The translations under genes were made by a program, and so were the position numbers. A model generated the notes under the pieces. That model did no database searches and was not told the DNA's origin. It saw only the letters and a program-made list of their open reading frames with translations. Below are positions 26,973-34,322 of a stretch of DNA of 64,000 nucleotides, one piece after another (the first letter of the stretch is position 1; the number at the start of each line of letters is the position of its first letter). Origin of the DNA: RGIG5579 sp045597125 (GTDB taxonomy: Bacteria; Bacillota; Clostridia; Oscillospirales; SIG627); NCBI GenBank assembly GCA_045597125.1, contig JAZODR010000004.1:1-64000 (forward strand). The letters run 5' to 3'.

Positions 26973-28268
26973 TCAGGAACGCTTCTTGGCAAGGATTTCC
27001 TTGCCTACGCGAATGTTTTGTAAAATAGGAATTCTTGCGGGGCAAACGTAAGTGCAACAGCCACAGTCGTTGCATAAATCAATGTCGTAAAATTTTGCGG
27101 CATTCATATCGCCTTTTTCCACACTGCGGTAAAGCTCTGAAGGCATTAGCTGGAGCGGACATGCGCTGACACATTTACCGCAACGAATACAGGGGGATGC
27201 CTCATAGAGGGGCGAGGTAATCGCTAAAATCCCACCTACCTTTTTGGTAACGGGGACTGCGGTACTCCAAAGTGCTCGACCCATCATCGGGCCGCCTGAA
27301 AGGAGTTTGTCGGGTTTGGCGGAAAAACCGCCGCAAAAGTCCAGTACCGCACGGAAGGAGGTGCCCATAGGCACCAGCAGGTTTGCAGGTTCTTTGATGC
27401 AATCGCCGCTGACTGTAAGAAGTCTTGTGATGGCGGGGAGTCCCGAAACAAAGGCGCGATACACTGCCCAGCAAGTTTCTGCATTAAAGACCACTGCGCC
27501 AACAGAGGTGGGCAGAGCGTCCTTGGGAATTTCTTTCCGTAACAGGGCGCGTACCAATTGTCGCTCGTCCCCTTGAGGGTATTTGGTTTGCAAGATTGCA
27601 ACGGCAAAGTTTTGGCTGCTCCGCACCAGCTTTAAAATGGCATCGGCAGCATCCTCTTTATCATCCTCCAGCGCGAAGATGGCTTTATCTACTCCTGCCG
27701 CGCGCATTAAAATTTTGACACCGCCCACAACCTCTTCGGGTTTTTCCAGGAGTAGGCGGTGGATTCCCGTTAGGTAAGGTTCGCATTCGGCGCAGTTGAC
27801 AATGAGGCGGGTGGCCTTTCCTCGGGCTTCTTCCAGTTTTTCCCAAGCGGGGAAGCCTGTACCGCCCAGACCTACAATGCCTTTTTCCCGAATGTGGCGA
27901 ATCAGCTCCTCGGGCTCTGCTTTGCCGATGGGGGTATCAAAAGGGGAAACTTGGGGGGATAGTTCTTCCTTAAAATCGTTTTCCAAAATGATGCATTCCT
28001 CCTCGCCCGATGGGGTGGAAAAAACGCCGATGGCGGAAACTGTACCCGAAATACTTGCGTGAATGGGGGCAACATTTCCTTCTCCGTCTGCAATTTTTTG
28101 TCCTTTCAAGACATGGTCTCCTACCGCAACGAGAGGTGTGGCGGTGTCTGCACCATGACCGGAAAGGGGAAGGGTGACAGAATCGGGGGAGGGCATTTCC
28201 TTGATGGGAAGGTTTGCCGTTAAGGGTTCTTTCTCGTGGTAAATGCCTCCGCGAAAGGTCAGAGCCAT
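26973..28268 (-). CDS. rnfC: Rnf complex subunit RnfC
   Basis: A 431-residue soluble NADH-side subunit of Rnf. The N-terminus MALTFRGGIY is typical. The NuoF-like nucleotide/FMN region contains GLGGTGFPAWEKL at 133-145, there is a SLBB-like region, and two 4Fe-4S motifs follow at C360-C370 and C399-C409. The ATG at 28268 follows AAGGAGATTTTT; an upstream ATG at 28298 is unlikely. It is the first gene of a two-gene unit, 13 bases before the RnfD-RnfB fusion. The canonical clostridial order is rnfCDGEAB, so the first two positions are kept here and the rest is altered. Confidence 0.93.
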   Translation of the reverse strand: MALTFRGGIYHEKEPLTANLPIKEMPSPDSVTLPLSGHGADTATPLVAVGDHVLKGQKIADGEGNVAPIHASISGTVSAIGVFSTPSGEEECIILENDFKEELSPQVSPFDTPIGKAEPEELIRHIREKGIVGLGGTGFPAWEKLEEARGKATRLIVNCAECEPYLTGIHRLLLEKPEEVVGGVKILMRAAGVDKAIFALEDDKEDAADAILKLVRSSQNFAVAILQTKYPQGDERQLVRALLRKEIPKDALPTSVGAVVFNAETCWAVYRAFVSGLPAITRLLTVSGDCIKEPANLLVPMGTSFRAVLDFCGGFSAKPDKLLSGGPMMGRALWSTAVPVTKKVGGILAITSPLYEASPCIRCGKCVSACPLQLMPSELYRSVEKGDMNAAKFYDIDLCNDCGCCTYVCPARIPILQNIRVGKEILAKKRS

Positions 28269-28303
28269 AAAAATCTCCTTGTACATAAAATAATCCAATA
28301 AGT

Positions 28304-28332
28304 ATTATACCATTTTTTCTTTGTCTTTTCAA
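28304..28332 (-). promoter_or_regulatory. Promoter of the rnfC - rnfD/B operon
   Basis: On the minus strand TTGAAA (28332-28327) and TATAAT (28309-28304) are spaced by 17 bp, about 35 bases upstream of rnfC. Confidence 0.72.
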
Positions 28333-28340
28333 GTAGCAAC

Positions 28341-28369
28341 AAAAAAGGAAGCCGATTCGGCTTCCTTTT
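28341..28369 (-). terminator. Terminator of the acyl-CoA synthetase gene
   Basis: On the minus strand AAAAGGAAGCCGA pairs with TCGGCTTCCTTTT and runs into T residues. It separates this gene from the rnf promoter just beyond. Confidence 0.85.
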
Positions 28370-28373
28370 CGGT

Positions 28374-30062
28374 TTATACTCTGCGGATCTTTTTGGTGGT
28401 AGTCTTTTCAAATTCCGTGTCACGGATCTTGATTTTGGTCACTTGCTTGTACATGGGAAGAGCTGCGGTCTGAATACGGATATCGGACAGGATCTGACCC
28501 TCGTCGGGAGTTTTTTCCATTTCCTTGACCTTATCTTTATTCAGGAAGACTTCAGCCAGAAGAACGGTTTTTTCATTCTCGTCTTTCACGCCCTTTACGA
28601 TGACCTCTGCCATATAGGGAACGAGCATAATGTAGTTTTCAATCTCTTCGGGATAAACATTTTTGCCGTTATCCAGAACGATTAGATTTTTGCAACGGCC
28701 GGTAATGGAAAGATATCCTCTCCGGTCGATCTTACCCAGATCTCCCGTGTGAAACCATCCATCTGTTATGACGCGGTTTGTTTCTTCTTCATTTTTGTAG
28801 TAGCCCAGCATAACGGTCTTTCCCTTGACGCAAATTTCGCCGGTTCCGTCTTCTGCGGGATTATCGATTCTCACTTCCAGACAGGGCAGAGGCATACCAA
28901 CGGTTTCGGGGTCGGCATATTTGTTGTTACGGTTTACACTGACCAGAGGAGAACATTCGGTAATGCCGTAGCCTTGGCAAACGGTGATACCCACGGTTTC
29001 AAAGAAATTGATGACCTCGCTTCTTAAGGGAGCGGCGCCTACAACCATCAGGCGAAGATTGCCGCCAAATACTTCGTGCAGCTCCTTGAACAGCTTTCTT
29101 CTCACGTCAATTCCAAATTTGAGAAGGAAATTGGAAATCTTGGCACCTTTTTGGAAGGTTTCCCATTTGCCCTTTTCTTCCATATTGGCGCGGATTTTTT
29201 TGTAGAACATCTCAAGGAATGCGGGAACCAGATAGATGAAATCGGGCTGATAGGTTTTCAGATTTTTCAGAATTGCCGCCAAAGAATCGTTGATACATGT
29301 GACTGCGTGACGGTGTAGGTAAACCAGAATACCTACTACTGCTTCATAGGTATGATGGTAGGGAAGTACAGAAAGACCGACGGTGAGAATGTCTGCCACC
29401 TGCAATCCGTGATAAACCTCGCAAACCAAATTCTTCTCGGAAAGCATAACACCCTTTGCAATGCCGGTGGTACCGGAGGTGTAAACCAGCAGTTTGAGCT
29501 TTTCGGGATCGGAGGAGGTCATATTGGAGGTGTATTCGGAGTAACCTTCTGCAAGGAGCTTTTTACCTTTTTCCATCAAGCGCGCAAAGGAAAGAAATTC
29601 TCCTTCGTCCTCTTCGCGGTCAAAGCCGATAAAGTACTGTACGCTTGCAAGCTCTGCTCTTTTCTCTTGGAAAAGCTTCTCAAAACGCTTGGAGTAGAAC
29701 AGAATTTTTGCGTCGCCGTTGTTTAATACGTAGAGCATATCCTCAGCGGGAAGCTCCTTGTCAACGGGCAGATATACGCCACGGGAGCAAAGAACGGACA
29801 GATAAACGTTAATCCAATTGTAGCTATTTTCCGCCACGATAGCGATGTGCTCCTGATCAACGCCCATTTCAGCCAATGCAGAGCCAAGCGCTCTTACATC
29901 TTCACCAAACGCTTTGTAGGTGACATCAACAATTTCCTGCTTTGCATTTCTGTAGCGATACGCAATTTTTTCGGGGCATTCGGCCTCTGCTTGGGTGAGG
30001 ATATCAACAATCCTCTCGATCTTGGATACCTCGTTGAGAGGCGTTACCTTGAATTTTGCCAT
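28374..30062 (-). CDS. AMP-binding long-chain-type acyl-CoA synthetase
   Basis: A 562-residue ANL-superfamily enzyme that activates a carboxylic acid with ATP and CoA. The P-loop motif is VYTSGTTGIAKGVM, followed by GYGITECSP, the DGWFHTGDLGKID motif and the C-terminal GRCKNLIVLDNGKNVYPEE hinge; TTTKKIRRV at the end places the catalytic Lys. Overall it resembles long-chain fatty acyl-CoA ligases and has no membrane anchor. The ATG follows AAAGGAG. It is transcribed alone from a promoter carrying a near-perfect palindrome in its spacer. No other lipid genes are nearby, so the substrate is a guess. Confidence 0.88.
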   Translation of the reverse strand: MAKFKVTPLNEVSKIERIVDILTQAEAECPEKIAYRYRNAKQEIVDVTYKAFGEDVRALGSALAEMGVDQEHIAIVAENSYNWINVYLSVLCSRGVYLPVDKELPAEDMLYVLNNGDAKILFYSKRFEKLFQEKRAELASVQYFIGFDREEDEGEFLSFARLMEKGKKLLAEGYSEYTSNMTSSDPEKLKLLVYTSGTTGIAKGVMLSEKNLVCEVYHGLQVADILTVGLSVLPYHHTYEAVVGILVYLHRHAVTCINDSLAAILKNLKTYQPDFIYLVPAFLEMFYKKIRANMEEKGKWETFQKGAKISNFLLKFGIDVRRKLFKELHEVFGGNLRLMVVGAAPLRSEVINFFETVGITVCQGYGITECSPLVSVNRNNKYADPETVGMPLPCLEVRIDNPAEDGTGEICVKGKTVMLGYYKNEEETNRVITDGWFHTGDLGKIDRRGYLSITGRCKNLIVLDNGKNVYPEEIENYIMLVPYMAEVIVKGVKDENEKTVLLAEVFLNKDKVKEMEKTPDEGQILSDIRIQTAALPMYKQVTKIKIRDTEFEKTTTKKIRRV

Positions 30063-30100
30063 AGGGGACTCCTTTCAAAAAACATCTAGTTTTCGATACT

Positions 30101-30129
30101 ATATTATCAGTTTTTAAAACCGATGTCAA
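30101..30129 (-). promoter_or_regulatory. Promoter of the acyl-CoA synthetase gene with a palindromic spacer
   Basis: On the minus strand TTGACA (30129-30124) and TAATAT (30106-30101) are spaced by 17 bp. Plus-strand bases 30105-30123 read ATCAGTTTT-T-AAAACCGAT, a palindrome with one mismatch per arm that fills the spacer. A repressor bound there would block RNA polymerase. Confidence 0.6.
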
Positions 30130-30163
30130 GATATTTTGGACAAAAACTTTTTGTTTCCGATTC

Positions 30164-30192
30164 TTGACTGTTTGGGAAACTTGTGTTATAAT
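30164..30192 (+). promoter_or_regulatory. Promoter of the DUF1836 gene
   Basis: TTGACT at 30164-30169 and a perfect TATAAT at 30187-30192 are spaced by exactly 17 bp, followed by AAGGAG near 30219 and a GTG start at 30231. Confidence 0.78.
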
Positions 30193-30230
30193 TATAATGC
30201 AATTGGAAAAATATTTCAAGGAGAAAAATT

Positions 30231-30788
30231 GTGTCGAAAGAAAAAACGAAAAGTTTTACTTGTCCCGTTTGGTCGGATTTTCCTGATATTGAACTTTATA
30301 TGGATCAGGTTATCAGTGTATTGGAGCGATATCTTGCTCCTTTTTTTCCTGAGGAGGAAAAGTGCATTACCTCTACGATGATTAATAATTATGTGAAGCA
30401 GCGTTTGCTTTCGCCACCTGAAAACAAGCGTTACGGAAAGAAGCATTTGGCAAATTTGTTTATGATTTCGATTTTAAAGCGGTTTATGCAGCTTTCCGAT
30501 ATCAGCATCCTTCTGGACAATTTGGTTCGGGAATTGGGTGAGGAAGGCGCTTTCAATCTTTTTTCTAAGGAATTGACTGCGTCCCTTGCTCGATTGTTTG
30601 AAGAAAGCGAGCGTCCCGTTCTGGTCGAAAAGGGAAAATGTGCCCGTGTGGTACGTACCTGCTGTGATGCTTTCTCCGCTATTTTATATGCAAAAAGCGT
30701 GTTTGTTTCGGTTCGTCTTCTGCCTAATGAATCCGCAGAGGAAAAGAAGGAGAAAAAGGAAAAAAAGAAAAAGGAAAATGAAGAATAA
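30231..30788 (+). CDS. DUF1836 domain protein
   Basis: A 185-residue soluble protein read from a GTG start, with AAGGAG 7 bases upstream. Residues 10-110 match the DUF1836 family: the opening PVWSDFPDIELYMDQV, then ITSTMINNYVKQRLLSPPENKRYGKKHLANLFMI, which resembles a MerR-like winged helix-turn-helix, then helices. The C-terminus is a run of Lys and Glu. A DNA-binding role is plausible from the MerR-like segment but not established. It has its own promoter and terminator. Confidence 0.82.
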   Translation: MSKEKTKSFTCPVWSDFPDIELYMDQVISVLERYLAPFFPEEEKCITSTMINNYVKQRLLSPPENKRYGKKHLANLFMISILKRFMQLSDISILLDNLVRELGEEGAFNLFSKELTASLARLFEESERPVLVEKGKCARVVRTCCDAFSAILYAKSVFVSVRLLPNESAEEKKEKKEKKKKENEE

Positions 30789-30824
30789 AAAAACGGGATA
30801 CCGTATGGTATCCCGTTTTTTATT
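30788..30824. terminator. Bidirectional terminator after the DUF1836 gene
   Basis: AACGGGATACC pairs with GGTATCCCGTT around a short GTAT loop, with A-run and T-run flanks. It also ends the minus-strand AEC-hisS-HAD operon. Confidence 0.9.
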
Positions 30825-31593
30825 CTGCCAAATCTTTGACACTGTTCAAGATGTATTTGGGGCGGTAGGGGAAGCGGTGAATGTCTTCCATAGAGGTTAC
30901 TCCGGAAAGCACCAAGACGGTATCTACGTTGGATTCGATTCCGGCGATGATATCGGTATCCATCCGATCTCCGATAAAGGCAATGTCTGCGCTGTGGCAA
31001 CCCAGTTTTGTCAGCCCATGGCGAAGCATTAAGGGGTTTGGCTTGCCGACGAAGTAGGCTTTTCTTCCCGTCGCAATTTCAATGGGCGCAATCAGGGAAC
31101 CGGTGGCAGGTAAAAGTCCCTGCTCGGAGGGTCCGGTAATATCGGGGTTGGTGCCGATGAGCTTTGCTCCTTTCAGCACGAAATCAATGGCTTTTTCAAT
31201 CTTTTCAAAGTTGTAGGAGCGAGTTTCTCCCACTACTACGTAATCGGGATTGACGTCGTTCATATAAATTTTTCGGTCGTACAGAGCTTTTGTCAAAGCG
31301 GCTTCGCCAATTACGTATGCGGTGCTATTGGGGTTTTGATTGCTTAAAAATTCGGCTGTTGCCATTGCACTGGTATAAAAATGGTCGGGAGAGATATCCA
31401 GTCCCATTCTACCAAGCTTCATACTCAATTCATGGGGAGTTCGTTCGGAACTGTTGGTTAAAAATACGAATTTTTTATGGGAATTGATGAGCCAATTCAG
31501 AAATTCCGGTACGCCGTCGAGGATTCGGTTTCCGTGGTAGATTACACCGTCCATATCGCAAATAAAACCGATTTTATTTTTAATATGTTCCAT
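30820..31593 (-). CDS. HAD-superfamily phosphatase, NagD-like
   Basis: A 257-residue HAD hydrolase of subclass IIA. Motif I is CDMDGVIYHG (nucleophile D13, acid D15), motif II LTNSS, then a C2-type cap, and motif III/IV VGKPNP with GDRMDTDIIAG. NagD-type enzymes dephosphorylate small nucleotides or sugar phosphates; the substrate here is unknown. The ATG follows AGGAGAG. It lies 17 bases after hisS and is the last gene of a three-gene operon. Confidence 0.88.
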   Translation of the reverse strand: MEHIKNKIGFICDMDGVIYHGNRILDGVPEFLNWLINSHKKFVFLTNSSERTPHELSMKLGRMGLDISPDHFYTSAMATAEFLSNQNPNSTAYVIGEAALTKALYDRKIYMNDVNPDYVVVGETRSYNFEKIEKAIDFVLKGAKLIGTNPDITGPSEQGLLPATGSLIAPIEIATGRKAYFVGKPNPLMLRHGLTKLGCHSADIAFIGDRMDTDIIAGIESNVDTVLVLSGVTSMEDIHRFPYRPKYILNSVKDLAE

Positions 31594-31610
31594 CGTTCTC
31601 TCCTGATTTT

Positions 31611-32867
31611 TTAATCGTTGTATATACGCTCAATTTGGGTAAAGCCGTCTTCCATAAGACGGTCGATCTGGAACTTGGCATTCTTCTTCAAGGGAAGCAC
31701 GGTAACCGTCTTGCCCTCTGCGCGAAGGTCTGCTGCTTTCAGGAAAATTTCTTGTAAATTTTCCTCGCTCATACTGTTTGCTACTAAGTAGGCAATTTTT
31801 CCTGTTTCATTTTCTTCCTTGACGGGATGGTCGCGTAAGATGGTAATAATACGCTCAAATCCAATGGAGAAGCCGCAAGCGGGAACTGCTTGACCGGAAA
31901 ATTTCCCGATCATTTCATCATATCTTCCGCCTCCCGCGATGGAGAAGTTGTATTCGTCCAGCTTGACTTCAAAAATGGTGCCGGTGTAGTAGCCCATACC
32001 GCGCACCAAGGTAGGATCGAATTTCAGCTTTGCTTTACCGTCCAGCGTTTTGGCAACGCAGGCGAGAATGGTATCCAGTCCTTCGGGAACTTTTTTATCC
32101 AGAAACTCTTCAGAGAGGAAGGAACAGAACTGGGCAACAGAAACAGAACTGTTTTTTTCGAAAATGGCAGTATAGGCATTTACGGAGGTTTCATTTAACC
32201 CTTCTGAGAGAAGCTCTGCTTTTACTCCTTCGATTCCTATTTTGTCCAGTTTGTCTAAAATGATGAATACGCTCTCCAGTTTTTCTTCGGGGAAGCCAAC
32301 GGAAAGCGCCATGGCGCGAAGAATCCGCCTATCGTTGATGTGGATGGTAAAACCACCGATGCCGGTACCTGCCAAAAGTTTGGCAAGCATATTGCCCGTG
32401 GCACCTACCAGCTCAATTTCTGCTAAAATGGAGGAGTCACCCAAAATGTCAATATCACATTGAGTAAACTGACGGAATCTGCCTTTTTGCGGTTGATCGG
32501 CGCGCCATACGTTGCCAATCTGCAGCGCCTTAAAGGGAGAGGGGAGTGCGCCGGAGTTTGCGGCGTAAAAGCGTGATAGGGGTAAGGTCAGGTCATAGCG
32601 CATACCGCTATCTGCCAATTCACTGCTCTGCTCTAAAGCGCGGGACAAAGCTGCACCGCGTTTGAGTACCTTAAAGATCAGCTTTTCGTTCTCGCCGCCT
32701 TGCTTGCCGGTCAAATTTTCAATATGCTCCATACAGGGTGTTTCAATTTCGCGGAAGCCAAATGCAGCATAGGTTTCCCGAATCATGGAAAGCGCTTTCT
32801 GGCGCAATTCCATATCGCGGGGAAGAAAATCGTTCATTCCCTTAACGGGGGTTTTTACAAATCCCAT
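31611..32867 (-). CDS. hisS: Histidyl-tRNA synthetase
   Basis: A 418-residue class II aminoacyl-tRNA synthetase. It starts VKGMNDFLP as usual for HisRS, has motif 2 with RYDLTLPLSRF and FRQFTQCDIDI, the histidine-specific motif RGMGYYTGTIFEV, motif 3 GGRYDEMIG ... GFSIGFERI, and a C-terminal anticodon-binding domain. GGAGG precedes the ATG. It sits in the middle of an operon, 16 bases after the AEC transporter. No T-box leader is visible in front of this operon. Confidence 0.95.
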   Translation of the reverse strand: MGFVKTPVKGMNDFLPRDMELRQKALSMIRETYAAFGFREIETPCMEHIENLTGKQGGENEKLIFKVLKRGAALSRALEQSSELADSGMRYDLTLPLSRFYAANSGALPSPFKALQIGNVWRADQPQKGRFRQFTQCDIDILGDSSILAEIELVGATGNMLAKLLAGTGIGGFTIHINDRRILRAMALSVGFPEEKLESVFIILDKLDKIGIEGVKAELLSEGLNETSVNAYTAIFEKNSSVSVAQFCSFLSEEFLDKKVPEGLDTILACVAKTLDGKAKLKFDPTLVRGMGYYTGTIFEVKLDEYNFSIAGGGRYDEMIGKFSGQAVPACGFSIGFERIITILRDHPVKEENETGKIAYLVANSMSEENLQEIFLKAADLRAEGKTVTVLPLKKNAKFQIDRLMEDGFTQIERIYND

Positions 32868-32883
32868 AATGTTCCTCCAAAAA

Positions 32884-33843
32884 TTACAGACCTGCAGCCG
32901 CCGAAACCAGAGAGAACACGACGGGTAAGGTTAGAATAGACATAACAAAGGATATAAAGCACAGTTTGGCATTATCTGAGGCATCGTAGCCAAAACTTTC
33001 GGGATACACCACGGTATTCAATCCCACGGGCAAGGCAAGTGCAGCCATGGGTAAAATCAGAAAAATGCCGTCTATCTTTAAAAAATAAATCATGGCAAAC
33101 AGCGGGGGAGCAAAAACAGCGGGGACACCTATAAGTCGAATTAAACTGTAGAGATAAGGACGAAAGCCTGCAAGTAGTTTTTTTACGCTAAAGTCGCCCA
33201 AAACAATTCCCGCGCAAAGCATGGAGGCGGGGCTCATACAAGTGCTAAGGCCGACGACCGCATCGGTAAGAAATCCCTTTGTGGTGATACCCGTCAGGCC
33301 CATTGTGATACCCACATAGTAACTGACCATCACCGGGGAGGTGAATGCTTTTTTCCAGTTGATTTTTTGTCCCTCGGACATAAACAGGCCGTAGCCGTAG
33401 CTACCCTGAGCAAAATTAAAGGGGATGCAGAAGATCATAAACTGGCTTAGCACTGCTTGACCAAATACGCCTTCCATAACAGGAAATCCGAAATAGGCCG
33501 TGTTGGCAAAAGCAAATACATAGGACAGGCTTCGGGTTTCAAAATTTGTTCTGCCAACCTTTTTTGCTATAAAGCGAGCCAGATAAATGACCCCGAATAA
33601 AAGCACACAGGACAGTCCCAGCACTGCAAGGTTGGAGCCCAGTCTATCCACCGTAAAGTTATCGGGTAGGGTTCTGAGGGAGTAGGCAGGAGCAAAAATA
33701 TGAGTGGTCAAGATAGACAAAACCTTTGCTGCCTTGTGTTCCACTTTTCCGCTGCGTCGCATCATATAGCCGATAAAAATAACGGTCAGAAGAAAGGCAA
33801 CCTTTTGTACCGTGGTAAGACAGACCTCTAAATTGAATAACAT
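32884..33843 (-). CDS. AEC-family (auxin efflux carrier) transporter
   Basis: A 319-residue membrane protein with about ten spans and the AEC pattern: ANTAYFGFPVMEGVFG in the first half and PVGLNTVVYPESFGYD in the second. Bacterial members export or exchange organic acids such as malate; the substrate here is unknown. It starts at the ATG after AAGAGG. It is the first gene of the AEC-hisS-HAD operon, read away from the T-box/ior operon. Confidence 0.87.
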   Translation of the reverse strand: MLFNLEVCLTTVQKVAFLLTVIFIGYMMRRSGKVEHKAAKVLSILTTHIFAPAYSLRTLPDNFTVDRLGSNLAVLGLSCVLLFGVIYLARFIAKKVGRTNFETRSLSYVFAFANTAYFGFPVMEGVFGQAVLSQFMIFCIPFNFAQGSYGYGLFMSEGQKINWKKAFTSPVMVSYYVGITMGLTGITTKGFLTDAVVGLSTCMSPASMLCAGIVLGDFSVKKLLAGFRPYLYSLIRLIGVPAVFAPPLFAMIYFLKIDGIFLILPMAALALPVGLNTVVYPESFGYDASDNAKLCFISFVMSILTLPVVFSLVSAAAGL

Positions 33844-33882
33844 AGTAAAACCTCTTAGGTAGTGTTCTTGGATACTTTTCCA

Positions 33883-33911
33883 ATTATAAAGGGAAAGTTC
33901 TTTTTTGTAAA
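33883..33911 (-). promoter_or_regulatory. Promoter of the AEC-hisS-HAD operon
   Basis: On the minus strand TTTACA (33911-33906) and TATAAT (33888-33883) are spaced by 17 bp, 40 bases upstream of the AEC gene. Confidence 0.7.
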
Positions 33912-34001
33912 GGAAAAGTAGATTCTTTTAACAAAATTTCCGATTTTTGGAACAAAATTCTATGTCATTCCTTAAAAAAGAAGATGTTTTGCTTTTTTTC
34001 A

Positions 34002-34030
34002 TTGACTTTATCGAAGAAAAGTGATAAAAT
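34002..34030 (+). promoter_or_regulatory. Promoter of the T-box-controlled aryl-acid operon
   Basis: TTGACT at 34002-34007 and TAAAAT at 34025-34030 are spaced by 17 bp, just upstream of the T-box leader. Confidence 0.75.
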
Positions 34031-34036
34031 AACCTT

Positions 34037-34300
34037 GTTTATTCGAATACAAATTAACGCTTTGACGGAGATAAGTACGCTTTCTCTCTTTCTTTCAGAG
34101 AACTGTCGGTTGGTGCAAGACAGCAAGGAAAAGAATGCGAAATACACTCTCGAGCGGCTTTCCTGAAAAATGCAGTAGGGAAGGACGGATGCGCCCGATA
34201 ACGCGTGTGGGGTTTTCCCCGTAAGGCCGCCTTTGGCGGTGAATTTGAGGTGGTACCGCGATTTTCGCCCTCTTGCCGTATGGCAGGAGGGCGTTTTTTC
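34037..34300 (+). promoter_or_regulatory. T-box leader with apparent tyrosine (UAC) specifier
   Basis: A T-box riboswitch of about 260 bases. The conserved T-box AGGTGGTACCGCG is at 34248-34260, followed by a terminator at 34266-34299 (CGCCCTC / GAGGGCG and six T). A Stem I with distal hairpin CTGTC...GACAG is visible near 34102-34122. The specifier is read from spacing to the conserved GAGC element: TAC at 34143-34145 followed by ten bases ending in GAGC (to 34155). The same rule gives TTC in the pheS leader in this window, which supports the reading. The antiterminator UGGU pairs with ACCA, compatible with discriminator A of tRNA-Tyr. Uncharged tRNA-Tyr should allow read-through into the ligase and probably ior genes. 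Confidence 0.85.
34266..34299 (+). terminator. Conditional terminator of the tyrosine T-box
   Basis: CGCCCTC at 34266-34272 pairs with GAGGGCG at 34287-34293, and inner bases TTGCC/TGGCA extend the stem. Six T follow. It competes with the antiterminator that contains the T-box sequence. Confidence 0.85.
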
Positions 34301-34322
34301 TGATACCGAAAGGAGTTTTATT

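Noticed and set aside
34142..34146. Other specifier readings in the first T-box (ATA for Ile or ACA for Thr)
   Set aside because: They break the fixed ten-base spacing to the end of GAGC that the pheS leader in this window obeys. TAC fits, and aromatic gene content agrees with Tyr.
34233..34322. N-terminal extension of the first ligase back through the T-box
   Set aside because: The extension is translated from the T-box and terminator stem. The ATG at 34323 has a strong Shine-Dalgarno and gives the usual protein length.
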